This document shows positions 39,689 through 46,863 of a DNA stretch of 64,000 bases, one piece after another. Made by a program: the position numbers and the translations under genes. Numbering within the stretch: the stretch's first letter is position 1; the number at the start of each line of letters is the position of its first letter. Under the pieces are notes generated by a model, which worked only from the letters and a program-made list of their open reading frames with translations, was not told where the DNA came from and ran no database searches. Source of the DNA: a virus; IMG/VR virus record IMGVR_UViG_3300032315_000470, positions 1-64,000 of that record. The stretch is one strand, 5' to 3'.

Positions 39689-41086
39689 ATGAGTTTATCT
39701 AAAAAACTGAAGATGATTATTAAAGGTGAACCAAAGCCCACCTTTGGCACCGATCCTAACGAACCATGGTCAGTTCGTGCAGGTATCACGGAAGGTGAGG
39801 CTGGATTTTTATCTTCTTATTTAAAGTCGAGGGGAATTAATCCTGAATTTGTAAGTAGAGATACAAAAATTTCACATGCCAAATCGGCTGAATTTTTCAA
39901 GTGGAAAAGAGACCATAGATTTGATGATCCAGCAGATACCGTATCTTCTGTTACAAGGGATAAAATGAAAGCCCAAAGAGAAGAAGTGCAGGTCGATGAA
40001 GCCAAAACTATTCAAGGCACGGCTTTAGATAAGTTTCGTCAGGCTGCAGCAGAAAGAGCAAGAAAACACGATGACATCGAAAGAGAAATGAAAGCTCGTC
40101 ATGCTGCTGGTAAAGAAGATATGAAAGGTTCTATCGACCGTTTAGAAAAACAATTGAACAAAGAAGAATCTGGCATCAGCAAAGCAAAAGAAACCTCATT
40201 TCATAAAAAATTGGATACTTTAGTTCATAACACCTTTGGTAAAAGAAAAGATGAATTGAAAATGAAAGAAGAAGTTGAATTGAAGGAAGTTAAAAATTAT
40301 CCATTTAGTTATCGTGCAACATATCATGATCCTGATACGAATAAAATTACTCATATGATGGATTTTAAACATAAAAGCTTAGATGCAGCTAAAAAACATG
40401 CAGAAGGTTCTAGACTGCAACGTAGAGATGGTAAAGAAGATATCCTTCATTCGGTCGTTCAAGTTAAAGAAGAAGTTGAACAGGTTGATGAAATTTCGAA
40501 ATCAACATTAGATTCATATAAAGATAAATCTTCAGCCAGCCTTAAAAATGCTAAGATAAACCGGGATGCAGCAGAACCAGGTAAAAATATGTCTAAAGCA
40601 TTCGCTGATTTGCATGCCAAGTCCAATGCAATTGCCAAGAAGCGTGTAAAAGGTCTGATGGGTTATCTTCAACGCAAACAAGGTGTAAAACCTATGGGTG
40701 AAGATGTCTATCAAGATCCACAAGCAGCAACTCAGACAGCCTTTGATATGGGAACTCAAGCTGATGACAGAGAACCCACCTATTCTCGTAAAAAAGAAAT
40801 GTCCAAGTCTGCTCGGATGATTAAATCTTTGTATAAGAAACACAAGATGGTGAAAGAAGAACTTTACGATCACGAAAAAGAAGATAAGTCCGTATCAACC
40901 TATGGTAAGAAACCAAAGGTCGAAAAGGTACAAGATGATGGTGACGAAAATAACCAAGCATCTATGGTGTTAAAAGGTGGCAAGACACTAACGGGTCAAA
41001 CTAGAGATACCCTCGAAATTGATCCTGTAATGAGAAAACCATCAAGTCCTGATAACAAAAACAGCAGTACGAAAACAGATAAATAA
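39689..41086 (+). CDS. putative processed internal head / scaffold-associated protein
   Basis: A 465-residue charged helical protein with the same linker family: REEVQVDEAK, KEEVELKEVK, KEEVEQVDEIS. Between them lie small units, including SFHKKLDTLVHNTFGKRKDE, YRATYHDPDTNKITHMMDFKHKSLDAAKKHAEGS and KSTLDSYKDKSSASLKNAKINRDA. The modular layout of short units joined by acidic cleavable linkers suggests that it is cut into peptides during head maturation. No N-terminal targeting peptide like its neighbours (MSLSKKLKMIIKGE). Confidence 0.45.
   Translation: MSLSKKLKMIIKGEPKPTFGTDPNEPWSVRAGITEGEAGFLSSYLKSRGINPEFVSRDTKISHAKSAEFFKWKRDHRFDDPADTVSSVTRDKMKAQREEVQVDEAKTIQGTALDKFRQAAAERARKHDDIEREMKARHAAGKEDMKGSIDRLEKQLNKEESGISKAKETSFHKKLDTLVHNTFGKRKDELKMKEEVELKEVKNYPFSYRATYHDPDTNKITHMMDFKHKSLDAAKKHAEGSRLQRRDGKEDILHSVVQVKEEVEQVDEISKSTLDSYKDKSSASLKNAKINRDAAEPGKNMSKAFADLHAKSNAIAKKRVKGLMGYLQRKQGVKPMGEDVYQDPQAATQTAFDMGTQADDREPTYSRKKEMSKSARMIKSLYKKHKMVKEELYDHEKEDKSVSTYGKKPKVEKVQDDGDENNQASMVLKGGKTLTGQTRDTLEIDPVMRKPSSPDNKNSSTKTDK
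41078..41085 (+). promoter_or_regulatory. late-type promoter GATAAATA
   Basis: GATAAATA overlaps the stop codon of the preceding gene, 32 bases before the structural gene at 41117. Confidence 0.45.
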
Positions 41087-41116
41087 ACACAACCAAAGGT
41101 TAACAAGGAGAAAAAG

Positions 41117-41740
41117 ATGTCATTATTTTGGGGCAATACAGACCGTGCTAATAGCGAACCGCTACTTCCAGAGAATAGAGAAGTTCGTGAGGTAGCCGTA
41201 TTAATAACCGCCAATGCAACTGCACTTGGCACCAATGAAATTATATTTACAACCAGTCCAGCTGCAGCAGGTGTTGCAAATGGAATGTATGTTTATGCAA
41301 CCGCAAATAACGGATTATCAAGATTCTTTGATGGATCTATTATTGATGAAGATGATATTGCTTTCAAACGCAGTAACAATAGTGTTGCAGTATTAAGAAC
41401 AGGTACAGCAAATGTTCGTGTTCAGTTTGCAAACAATACGATTGCACCAATTGGTGCTGGCCAAACCATTTATTTTGCTACAGCTGTTAATCATGGCACA
41501 AATGCAGCTTCACGGTTTGCCAACGATACAATCTTGGTAACAAGCACTCGTTTAGCAAATGCTTTAATTGCTGGTGCAAACTCTGGTATTCATCAAGGAT
41601 GGAATCGTTTTACATATAAAATGAATAATGATGGTACAAAACGTCAACTAAGAGAAACATTAATTGTTCTTGCTAATCCAACTGCATTGAACGTAAGTTC
41701 TGGCAATACAAGCACAAACTCTGTGTTCCGAGGCGTTTAA
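41117..41740 (+). CDS. phage structural protein, beta-rich
   Basis: A 207-residue protein rich in Ala, Asn, Thr and beta strands. Begins MSLFWGNTDRANSEPLLPENREV. The C-terminal HQGWNRFTYKMNNDGTKRQLRETLIVLANP is a pattern (H-x-G-W...G-R...E-T-L-V-x-x) of a family of virion proteins in T4-like cyanophages. Probably a decoration, neck or fibre-associated protein. AAGGAG before the ATG and a strong terminator after it mark a single-gene late unit. Confidence 0.6.
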   Translation: MSLFWGNTDRANSEPLLPENREVREVAVLITANATALGTNEIIFTTSPAAAGVANGMYVYATANNGLSRFFDGSIIDEDDIAFKRSNNSVAVLRTGTANVRVQFANNTIAPIGAGQTIYFATAVNHGTNAASRFANDTILVTSTRLANALIAGANSGIHQGWNRFTYKMNNDGTKRQLRETLIVLANPTALNVSSGNTSTNSVFRGV

Positions 41741-41752
41741 TTTTTTAATATA

Positions 41753-41795
41753 AGAAAATGGGTATTCTATCCCCAGAATATCCTTTTCTTTTTTT
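41753..41795 (+). terminator. intrinsic terminator
   Basis: GGTATTCT pairs with AGAATA-CC (one bulge) around ATCCCC, extended by AGAAAA/TTTTCT, followed by a long T-run. Confidence 0.82.
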
Positions 41796-41806
41796 ATGTG
41801 TAAAAA

Positions 41807-42193
41807 ATGATTGATGATTTGAATGACGACAATTTTATGATATATGCAGTTAAGTGCTATAATGCACCACATTGTATTATGTCCGAATTCGAAAGTGATA
41901 TCAAACGAACAAAGTATTTAAAGAGGTTGTTTCGTAGGTATAAAATTACAAAATCTCTTAAAGAGAGATTGATATTGAATCATATTATTTTATTGAATAA
42001 TGTTTTTGGTCCAGAACACACGGCAAGAATATTGTTCTATAAAATAGACGAAAGAGATTATGATATTTTGAAAACTTTTTTGTCTTATCTGAATATAGTT
42101 CCCGAAATGGTTTATGGAGTTAGAGGTAAAAACATTCCGGTTGCAGAAATTCCAATAGATAATAATATCGCAGAGATACTTAAACGAATATGA
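41807..42193 (+). CDS. conserved T4-like phage protein
   Basis: A 128-residue helical protein. NDDNFMIYAVKCYNAPHCIMSEFESDIKRTKYLKRLFRRY, then SLKERLILNHIILLNNVFG and FLSYLNIVPE, make up a family I recognise from T4-like cyanophage late regions (DUF7207-type). Function unknown. A four-base overlap couples it to the next gene. Confidence 0.6.
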   Translation: MIDDLNDDNFMIYAVKCYNAPHCIMSEFESDIKRTKYLKRLFRRYKITKSLKERLILNHIILLNNVFGPEHTARILFYKIDERDYDILKTFLSYLNIVPEMVYGVRGKNIPVAEIPIDNNIAEILKRI

Positions 42194-42510
42194 AAACATT
42201 TAAACAGTTCCTAGAAGAAGATTACTTGGATGAAAAATCTCCAGCATGGCAGCGATCTGCCGGCAAAAATCCAGAAGGCGGTTTAAATCGTAAAGGTATC
42301 GCATCTTACCGCAGAGAAAATCCTGGTTCTAAATTGTCTATGGCTGTTACAACAAAACCATCCAAATTAAAACCTGGTTCTAAATCAGCAAATCGTAGAA
42401 AATCATTTTGTGCTCGTATGGGTGGCATGAAGAAAAGATTAACTTCAGCTAAAACAGCGAATGATCCGGATAGCCGTATCAATAAAGCATTAAGAAAGTG
42501 GAATTGCTGA
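42190..42510 (+). CDS. DUF6321-like basic protein with head-targeting peptide
   Basis: A 106-residue strongly basic protein. MKTFKQFLEE matches, residue for residue in layout, the T4 internal-protein targeting peptide MKTYQEFIAE. A second possible cut, YLDE, follows at residue 15. The body SPAWQRSAGKNPEGGLNRKG, then KPSKLKPGSKSANRRKSFCARMGGMKKRL and DPDSRINKALRKWNC, is the DUF6321 pattern. Probably a DNA-associated internal head protein. Confidence 0.68.
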   Translation: MKTFKQFLEEDYLDEKSPAWQRSAGKNPEGGLNRKGIASYRRENPGSKLSMAVTTKPSKLKPGSKSANRRKSFCARMGGMKKRLTSAKTANDPDSRINKALRKWNC

Positions 42511-43184
42511 TGAAATCATTTAAACAATATCTTGGTGAAGATTTAAGACAATGGTTTAAACAAAAGTGGGTTCGCATGGACACCAAAGGTAATATTAAAG
42601 GCGACTGTGCAAGAGAACCAGGTGAAGGTAAACCAAAGTGTTTACCCCAAGCAAAAGCTCATGCAATTGGTAAAGAAGCTCGTGCTTCTGCTGCTCAAAG
42701 AAAGCGTAGAGAGGATCCTAATCCAGAACGCCGTGGTGCGCCAATCAATGTAAAGACAGAAGAAGTCGATGAAGCCTGTTGGGATGGATATACAGCCAAA
42801 GGTTTAAAGAAAAAAGGCAATCGCATGGTGCCTAATTGTGTACCAGAGGAAGTTGAATCTATTGATGAAAAGAATGTACCAACAAGTCCAGAAAAGTGGG
42901 CTCGTGCTAAGGCGGCCGCCAAATCCAAATTTGCAGTATATCCATCCGCATATGCAAATGGATGGGCATCGAAAAAATATAAAGCTATGGGTGGTGGATG
43001 GAGAACCGAAGAAACAGTTAGTGAAGATGGCGCAATGGGTGGTTCTGCTGGTCCAACTAATGTGGTCGGCACTGGTGCAATTGCCGGAACAGGCGGTAAA
43101 GGCGGTGAACCAGGAGTTTATCTGCCAAGAAGAAAAAAGAGTGCCGTATTGATGAATATGATTAAAAGAAAGGCAACACAGTAA
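42510..43184 (+). CDS. DUF5872-like basic protein with head-targeting peptide
   Basis: About 224 residues. Begins MKSFKQYLGED (L-G-E at 8-10). RQWFKQKWVRMDTKGNIKGDCARE with KPKCLPQAKAHAIGKEARASAAQRKRREDPNP is the DUF5872 pattern. Acidic linkers (TEEVDEACWDG, PEEVESIDEKN) separate it from KKKGNRMVPNCV and PEKWARAKAAAKSKF...YPSAYANGWASKKYK, units widespread in phage internal proteins. The ATG at 42510 shares its A with the preceding stop. Leads directly into the lysis genes. Confidence 0.65.
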   Translation: MKSFKQYLGEDLRQWFKQKWVRMDTKGNIKGDCAREPGEGKPKCLPQAKAHAIGKEARASAAQRKRREDPNPERRGAPINVKTEEVDEACWDGYTAKGLKKKGNRMVPNCVPEEVESIDEKNVPTSPEKWARAKAAAKSKFAVYPSAYANGWASKKYKAMGGGWRTEETVSEDGAMGGSAGPTNVVGTGAIAGTGGKGGEPGVYLPRRKKSAVLMNMIKRKATQ

Positions 43185-43768
43185 TGTGGTTGTTGAATTG
43201 GGTACCTAATTTTGTAATTCACCTGATGGTCATAGCAGGTGTGTTGGGTATTATTGTCAGCTGGTTCTTCAGTTTCATGCCTTTTGTTAGTCAATATAAA
43301 TTACCCATACAAATCATTTCGACACTTGTGCTTGTGTTAGGCATTTGGATTGAAGGTGCCAACAGTAACAACAATGCGTGGTTACTAAAAATAAAAGATA
43401 TGGAAGTCAAAGTCGCACAAGCTGAAACACAATCAGCCAATGTAAACACTATTTTGGTTGAAACAATCGTTGAAAAAGAAAATATCATTAAGGATAAACA
43501 AAATGAAATTAAGAGTGCAATCAATAAGCATGTTACTGATAACTGTCGTTTGTCTAACGCTTCTGTCAGCTTGTTCAACAGTTCCAGTCAAGCAGAACTT
43601 CCCGACAGCGCCATCCACACTATTACGGGAACCTCAGAAATTACAATCTCTGAACTCCTCAACACAGTCAACAACAACAACGCAACCTACTACAAACTCG
43701 TTGAACAAGTAAAAGGTTGGCAAGACTGGTATTACAAGAATAAACAAATATATGAGAGTATCAAATGA
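43184..43768 (+). CDS. i-spanin-like inner-membrane protein (Rz type)
   Basis: A 194-residue protein with two N-terminal membrane segments (FVIHLMVIAGVLGIIVSWFF and LPIQIISTLVLVLGIWI), then a coiled-coil periplasmic stem (IKDMEVKVAQAETQSANVN). A lipoprotein gene is nested in another frame at 43503, the arrangement of Rz/Rz1. Together they would fuse inner and outer membranes at the end of lysis. The two membrane segments are unusual, as Rz usually has one. Confidence 0.7.
   Translation: MWLLNWVPNFVIHLMVIAGVLGIIVSWFFSFMPFVSQYKLPIQIISTLVLVLGIWIEGANSNNNAWLLKIKDMEVKVAQAETQSANVNTILVETIVEKENIIKDKQNEIKSAINKHVTDNCRLSNASVSLFNSSSQAELPDSAIHTITGTSEITISELLNTVNNNNATYYKLVEQVKGWQDWYYKNKQIYESIK
43503..43712 (+). 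CDS. o-spanin lipoprotein nested in the i-spanin gene (Rz1 type)
   Basis: A 69-residue protein entirely inside the previous gene, in another frame. Signal peptide MKLRVQSISMLLITVVCLTLLSAC with lipobox L-S-A-C (Cys24). The mature part has the Rz1-like PVKQNFPTAPSTLLREP and a Ser/Thr-rich tail. AAGGA lies nine bases before the ATG. Implies a host with an outer membrane. Confidence 0.75.
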   Translation: MKLRVQSISMLLITVVCLTLLSACSTVPVKQNFPTAPSTLLREPQKLQSLNSSTQSTTTTQPTTNSLNK

Positions 43769-44115
43769 TGAGCTCTTGGTTCGATGAAATAGTTACACCA
43801 GATGAAATACTTTATGTTATTCTAGCATTATTATTTTTTACTTGCATATATGCACTCTGGAGACTCAATCAAGATAAAAAGAATACAATCTCTATTATAG
43901 ACTTAGTTGCTATTAATGGTAAATTAAATGAACGCAAATTTAGTAGATTTGGTGCATGGATTGTTAGTACTTGGGGATTCATATATTTGATTGCAAATGA
44001 TAAACTATCTGAATGGTATTTTGTTGGATATATGGGTGCTTGGGTAGCTAATGCTTTAATTGGTAAAGCCATTAAAGATCCAAATGGTGAAGAAACACCA
44101 ACACCGAAAGAATGA
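43765..44115 (+). CDS. membrane protein, possible holin
   Basis: A 116-residue protein with about three hydrophobic segments: ILYVILALLFFTCIYAL, FGAWIVSTWGFIYLIA and WYFVGYMGAWVANALIG. The tail is hydrophilic (DPNGEETPTPKE). Position between spanins and endolysin, with four-base overlaps on both sides, supports a holin or holin-accessory role. No holin family recognised. Confidence 0.5.
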   Translation: MMSSWFDEIVTPDEILYVILALLFFTCIYALWRLNQDKKNTISIIDLVAINGKLNERKFSRFGAWIVSTWGFIYLIANDKLSEWYFVGYMGAWVANALIGKAIKDPNGEETPTPKE

Positions 44116-44717
44116 TAGTGATTACCTCAGAACAATTACAAAAATTAGGAATTTCAGCTGATTGGTGTGATGTACTGAATGTTCTTTTGCCTATATATGG
44201 TATAGACTCTCCACAGAGGATTGCGTCATTTATAGCTCAATGTTCGCATGAATCGGGACATTTTGAGAAACTAATAGAGAATTTAAATTATGGTGCCAAA
44301 GGTTTAGTGATGACTTGGCCAAAAAGATTTACATCACCAGAACTAGCGAATAAGTATGCTAGACAACCTGAAATGATTGCAAATTATGTGTACGCAAATC
44401 GTTTGGGTAATGGTGATGAGTTGAGTGGAGATGGATGGAAATACAGAGGTAGAGGTCTGATTCAATTAACAGGTAAATATAACTATCAAAAGTTTGCCGA
44501 TACTGTTGGAATGGACTTAGAACAAGTAACTAGGTATCTAGAAACCAAACAAGGTGCAGCTGAGGCAGCTTGTTTATTCTGGAAGAACAATAAACTCAAC
44601 TCATATGCAGATGTCGGTGATATTAGAGGTATGACTAAAGTGATTAATGGCGGATACATTGGTTTGCCTGAGAGGGAAGAGAATTATAGAAAAGCGCTGA
44701 ATATTTTAGGAACATAA
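44112..44717 (+). CDS. GH19-family endolysin
   Basis: A 201-residue protein of the chitinase-19/lysozyme type. The catalytic Glu lies in AQCSHESGHFEKL (Glu47). YANRLGNGDELSGDGWKYRGRGLIQLTGKYNYQKF contains the second catalytic region, and VINGGYIGLPEREENYRKAL is the usual end. Cleaves the peptidoglycan glycan chain. There is no signal peptide, so it needs a holin. Different from the T4 lysozyme gene e. Confidence 0.88.
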   Translation: MIVITSEQLQKLGISADWCDVLNVLLPIYGIDSPQRIASFIAQCSHESGHFEKLIENLNYGAKGLVMTWPKRFTSPELANKYARQPEMIANYVYANRLGNGDELSGDGWKYRGRGLIQLTGKYNYQKFADTVGMDLEQVTRYLETKQGAAEAACLFWKNNKLNSYADVGDIRGMTKVINGGYIGLPEREENYRKALNILGT

Positions 44718-44719
44718 AG

Positions 44720-45145
44720 ATGGAAAACGGCAAAGGAATGGTAGACGTTCAAATTGATGTTGGTGTTTTGAAAACTCAAGTATTGACTTTATCCGCTTTA
44801 TGTAATAAAATGGATCAAGTTATAGAGAAACTCGTGGATCAGCACGACAGACATATAGCGAAAGTGTATGCCGACATGGACCAGCGTAGAATAGAAACAG
44901 AAAAAGACATCAAAGAGATCCATGAACGGATTGATACCGTATTGGATAAGATGCAAGATTCGAATGAAAAAATTATGGAAGAATTTAAATCTTTAAGAAA
45001 AGATATGGCAGAACATAATAAAAAAGAAAAAGAAGCTTTGGATACAATTTTGAAGTGGAAATGGATGATTGCCGGCGGTATACTTGTTTTTTCCTACTTG
45101 ATTTCTCATATAAATTTTGATACACTATTACACCTAAGTAAATAA
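44720..45145 (+). CDS. coiled-coil protein with C-terminal membrane anchor
   Basis: A 141-residue protein: a long charged coiled coil (residues ~10-110) followed by one membrane segment (WMIAGGILVFSYLISHI). The layout is like XhlA/hemolysin-type proteins of phage lysis modules, and its place after the endolysin agrees. It could be a holin partner or lysis regulator. Confidence 0.5.
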   Translation: MENGKGMVDVQIDVGVLKTQVLTLSALCNKMDQVIEKLVDQHDRHIAKVYADMDQRRIETEKDIKEIHERIDTVLDKMQDSNEKIMEEFKSLRKDMAEHNKKEKEALDTILKWKWMIAGGILVFSYLISHINFDTLLHLSK

Positions 45146-45173
45146 TTTTTACCATTTTTGAAGTGAATATATC

Positions 45174-46187
45174 ATGAGTGTCTTTATAGACAGAACTTTC
45201 CTACTCCGCATTTCACCAAAACTACAAAGGTTTTCTCAAAAGAAAGACGACCTTTATAATTTTCGGTGCCCCTTGTGTGGAGATTCTCAAAAGAATAAAA
45301 CAAAATGTCGTGGTTACATTTTTCGAAAGAAGAATGACTACTTCTACATGTGCCATAACTGTGGCGCATCCTGTTCTTTTTATAACTTTTTAGATAGAGT
45401 TGATCCTACACTCATTAAAGAATATTCACTTGAAAGATATAAAAATGGAGACAATAACAAATCCAACCATAGTGAGCCAAATTTCGAGGAGTATAAGTCG
45501 CCAGCGCCCATCTTCAAAAAGGCCTTGGAACTTCCTACAATTGACTCATTACCAGAGGCGCATTTTGCTAAGAACTATGTTCAGCAAAGACGGATTTCGA
45601 AAACCTTTTACTCGCAACTATACTTTGCGGAAGATTTCGCAGCCTTCATACAAGGTCTTGGGATTGAAAAAGAGGGACTTCACAAAAATGACCAACGCCT
45701 CGTTATTCCGTTCTACGATAAAGAAAAGAATCTTGTTGCAATACAGGGGAGAGCGTTAGGAGAATCTAAATTAAGATATATCACTATCAAGTTACATGAT
45801 GATAACCATAAAGTCTTTGGTGCTGATAGGATAGACGAGGACAAGACGATATATGTGGTGGAAGGTCCTATTGACAGCCTGTTCTTAGACAATGCTGTTG
45901 CTACGGCAGACAGTAACTTGGAATCAATCACATCTATATACGACAAGAGTAAAGTAGTATTGGTATTTGATAATGAACCTCGCAATAAAGAAATCATTAA
46001 AAAAATTGATGATGCGATAGAAAAACATTATCATGTAGTGATTTGGCCAGAAATGATTGAAACTAAAGACATTAACGATATGATACTGGATGGATTCTCA
46101 CCAGATGAAATCCAAGACATTATAAGTAAATGCACATTCGTTAATTTGAGAGCAAAAGCAGAACTTGTGAATTGGAAAAAAGTATAA
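45174..46187 (+). CDS. 61: DNA primase gp61 (DnaG type)
   Basis: A 337-residue protein. Zinc finger CPLC (32-35) and CHNC (60-63), then a TOPRIM core: LVIPFYDKEKNLVAIQGRAL, ADRIDEDKTIYVVEGPIDSLFLDNA (catalytic Glu), KVVLVFDNEPRNKE (D-x-D equivalent). Makes RNA primers for the lagging strand with helicase gp41. In this phage it lies far from gp41, after the lysis genes. Confidence 0.9.
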   Translation: MSVFIDRTFLLRISPKLQRFSQKKDDLYNFRCPLCGDSQKNKTKCRGYIFRKKNDYFYMCHNCGASCSFYNFLDRVDPTLIKEYSLERYKNGDNNKSNHSEPNFEEYKSPAPIFKKALELPTIDSLPEAHFAKNYVQQRRISKTFYSQLYFAEDFAAFIQGLGIEKEGLHKNDQRLVIPFYDKEKNLVAIQGRALGESKLRYITIKLHDDNHKVFGADRIDEDKTIYVVEGPIDSLFLDNAVATADSNLESITSIYDKSKVVLVFDNEPRNKEIIKKIDDAIEKHYHVVIWPEMIETKDINDMILDGFSPDEIQDIISKCTFVNLRAKAELVNWKKV

Positions 46188-46191
46188 AATT

Positions 46192-46839
46192 ATGAAGGTG
46201 GAATTATTATCATACACACAGCCGGCCCAACACTTTGCTGAAAACTTAACTGAACTTATTGCCTTCTGTGCAAGAGTTTCAAATCCAAGTAATCAAGCAA
46301 ACCATGAAACCAGTGAGAAGTTAATTCGTTATCTTATTAAACACCAACATTGGTCTCCACTTGAAATGGTGAGTATATGTTTGGAGATTGAAACAACTCG
46401 TGACATTGCAAGACAAATATTGCGGCACCGTTCTTTTTCATTCCAAGAGTTCTCTCAGAGATATGCTGTGGCTGATTTGGGTTTTGAATTTAAAGAAGCT
46501 CGGTTACAAGATGAAAAGAACCGACAAAATAGTATTGAAACAACAGATGTTGGTTTACAATTGAATTGGGAAACACAACAAGACTATGTGGTTGCTGCAT
46601 CAGAAAAAGCATATCGTTGGGCAATAGAACACGGTATTGCAAAAGAACAAGCTCGTGCGGTTTTACCTGAAGGCATTACAGTATCAAGGTTGTATATGAA
46701 TGGAACTCTACGGTCGTGGGTTCACTATATACAGCTTCGTAGTGGAGTAGAAACACAAAAGGAACATCGAGAAATTGCTTTGGCTTGCGTAGATGCAATC
46801 GAACCAATTTTTCCAATGATTAAAGAATTCGTCAAATAA
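46192..46839 (+). CDS. thyX: flavin-dependent thymidylate synthase ThyX
   Basis: A 215-residue protein with the ThyX signature RHRxxSxQxxSxR exactly present (RHRSFSFQEFSQR, residues 78-90). SPLEMVSICLEIETTRDIARQ before it and ARAVLPEGITVSRLYMNGTLRSWVHYIQLR after it complete the fold. Makes dTMP from dUMP with FAD and methylene-THF. It works with dCMP deaminase (17836) and the reductase genes that follow. T4 itself uses the unrelated td enzyme. Confidence 0.95.
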   Translation: MKVELLSYTQPAQHFAENLTELIAFCARVSNPSNQANHETSEKLIRYLIKHQHWSPLEMVSICLEIETTRDIARQILRHRSFSFQEFSQRYAVADLGFEFKEARLQDEKNRQNSIETTDVGLQLNWETQQDYVVAASEKAYRWAIEHGIAKEQARAVLPEGITVSRLYMNGTLRSWVHYIQLRSGVETQKEHREIALACVDAIEPIFPMIKEFVK

Positions 46840-46863
46840 AAATAACAACAAGGCAAAAAATAT

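Noticed and set aside
42695-43072. 125-codon minus-strand frame opposite the DUF5872-like gene
   Set aside because: It mirrors a well-supported plus-strand gene, has no promoter or ribosome-binding site, and no recognisable domain.
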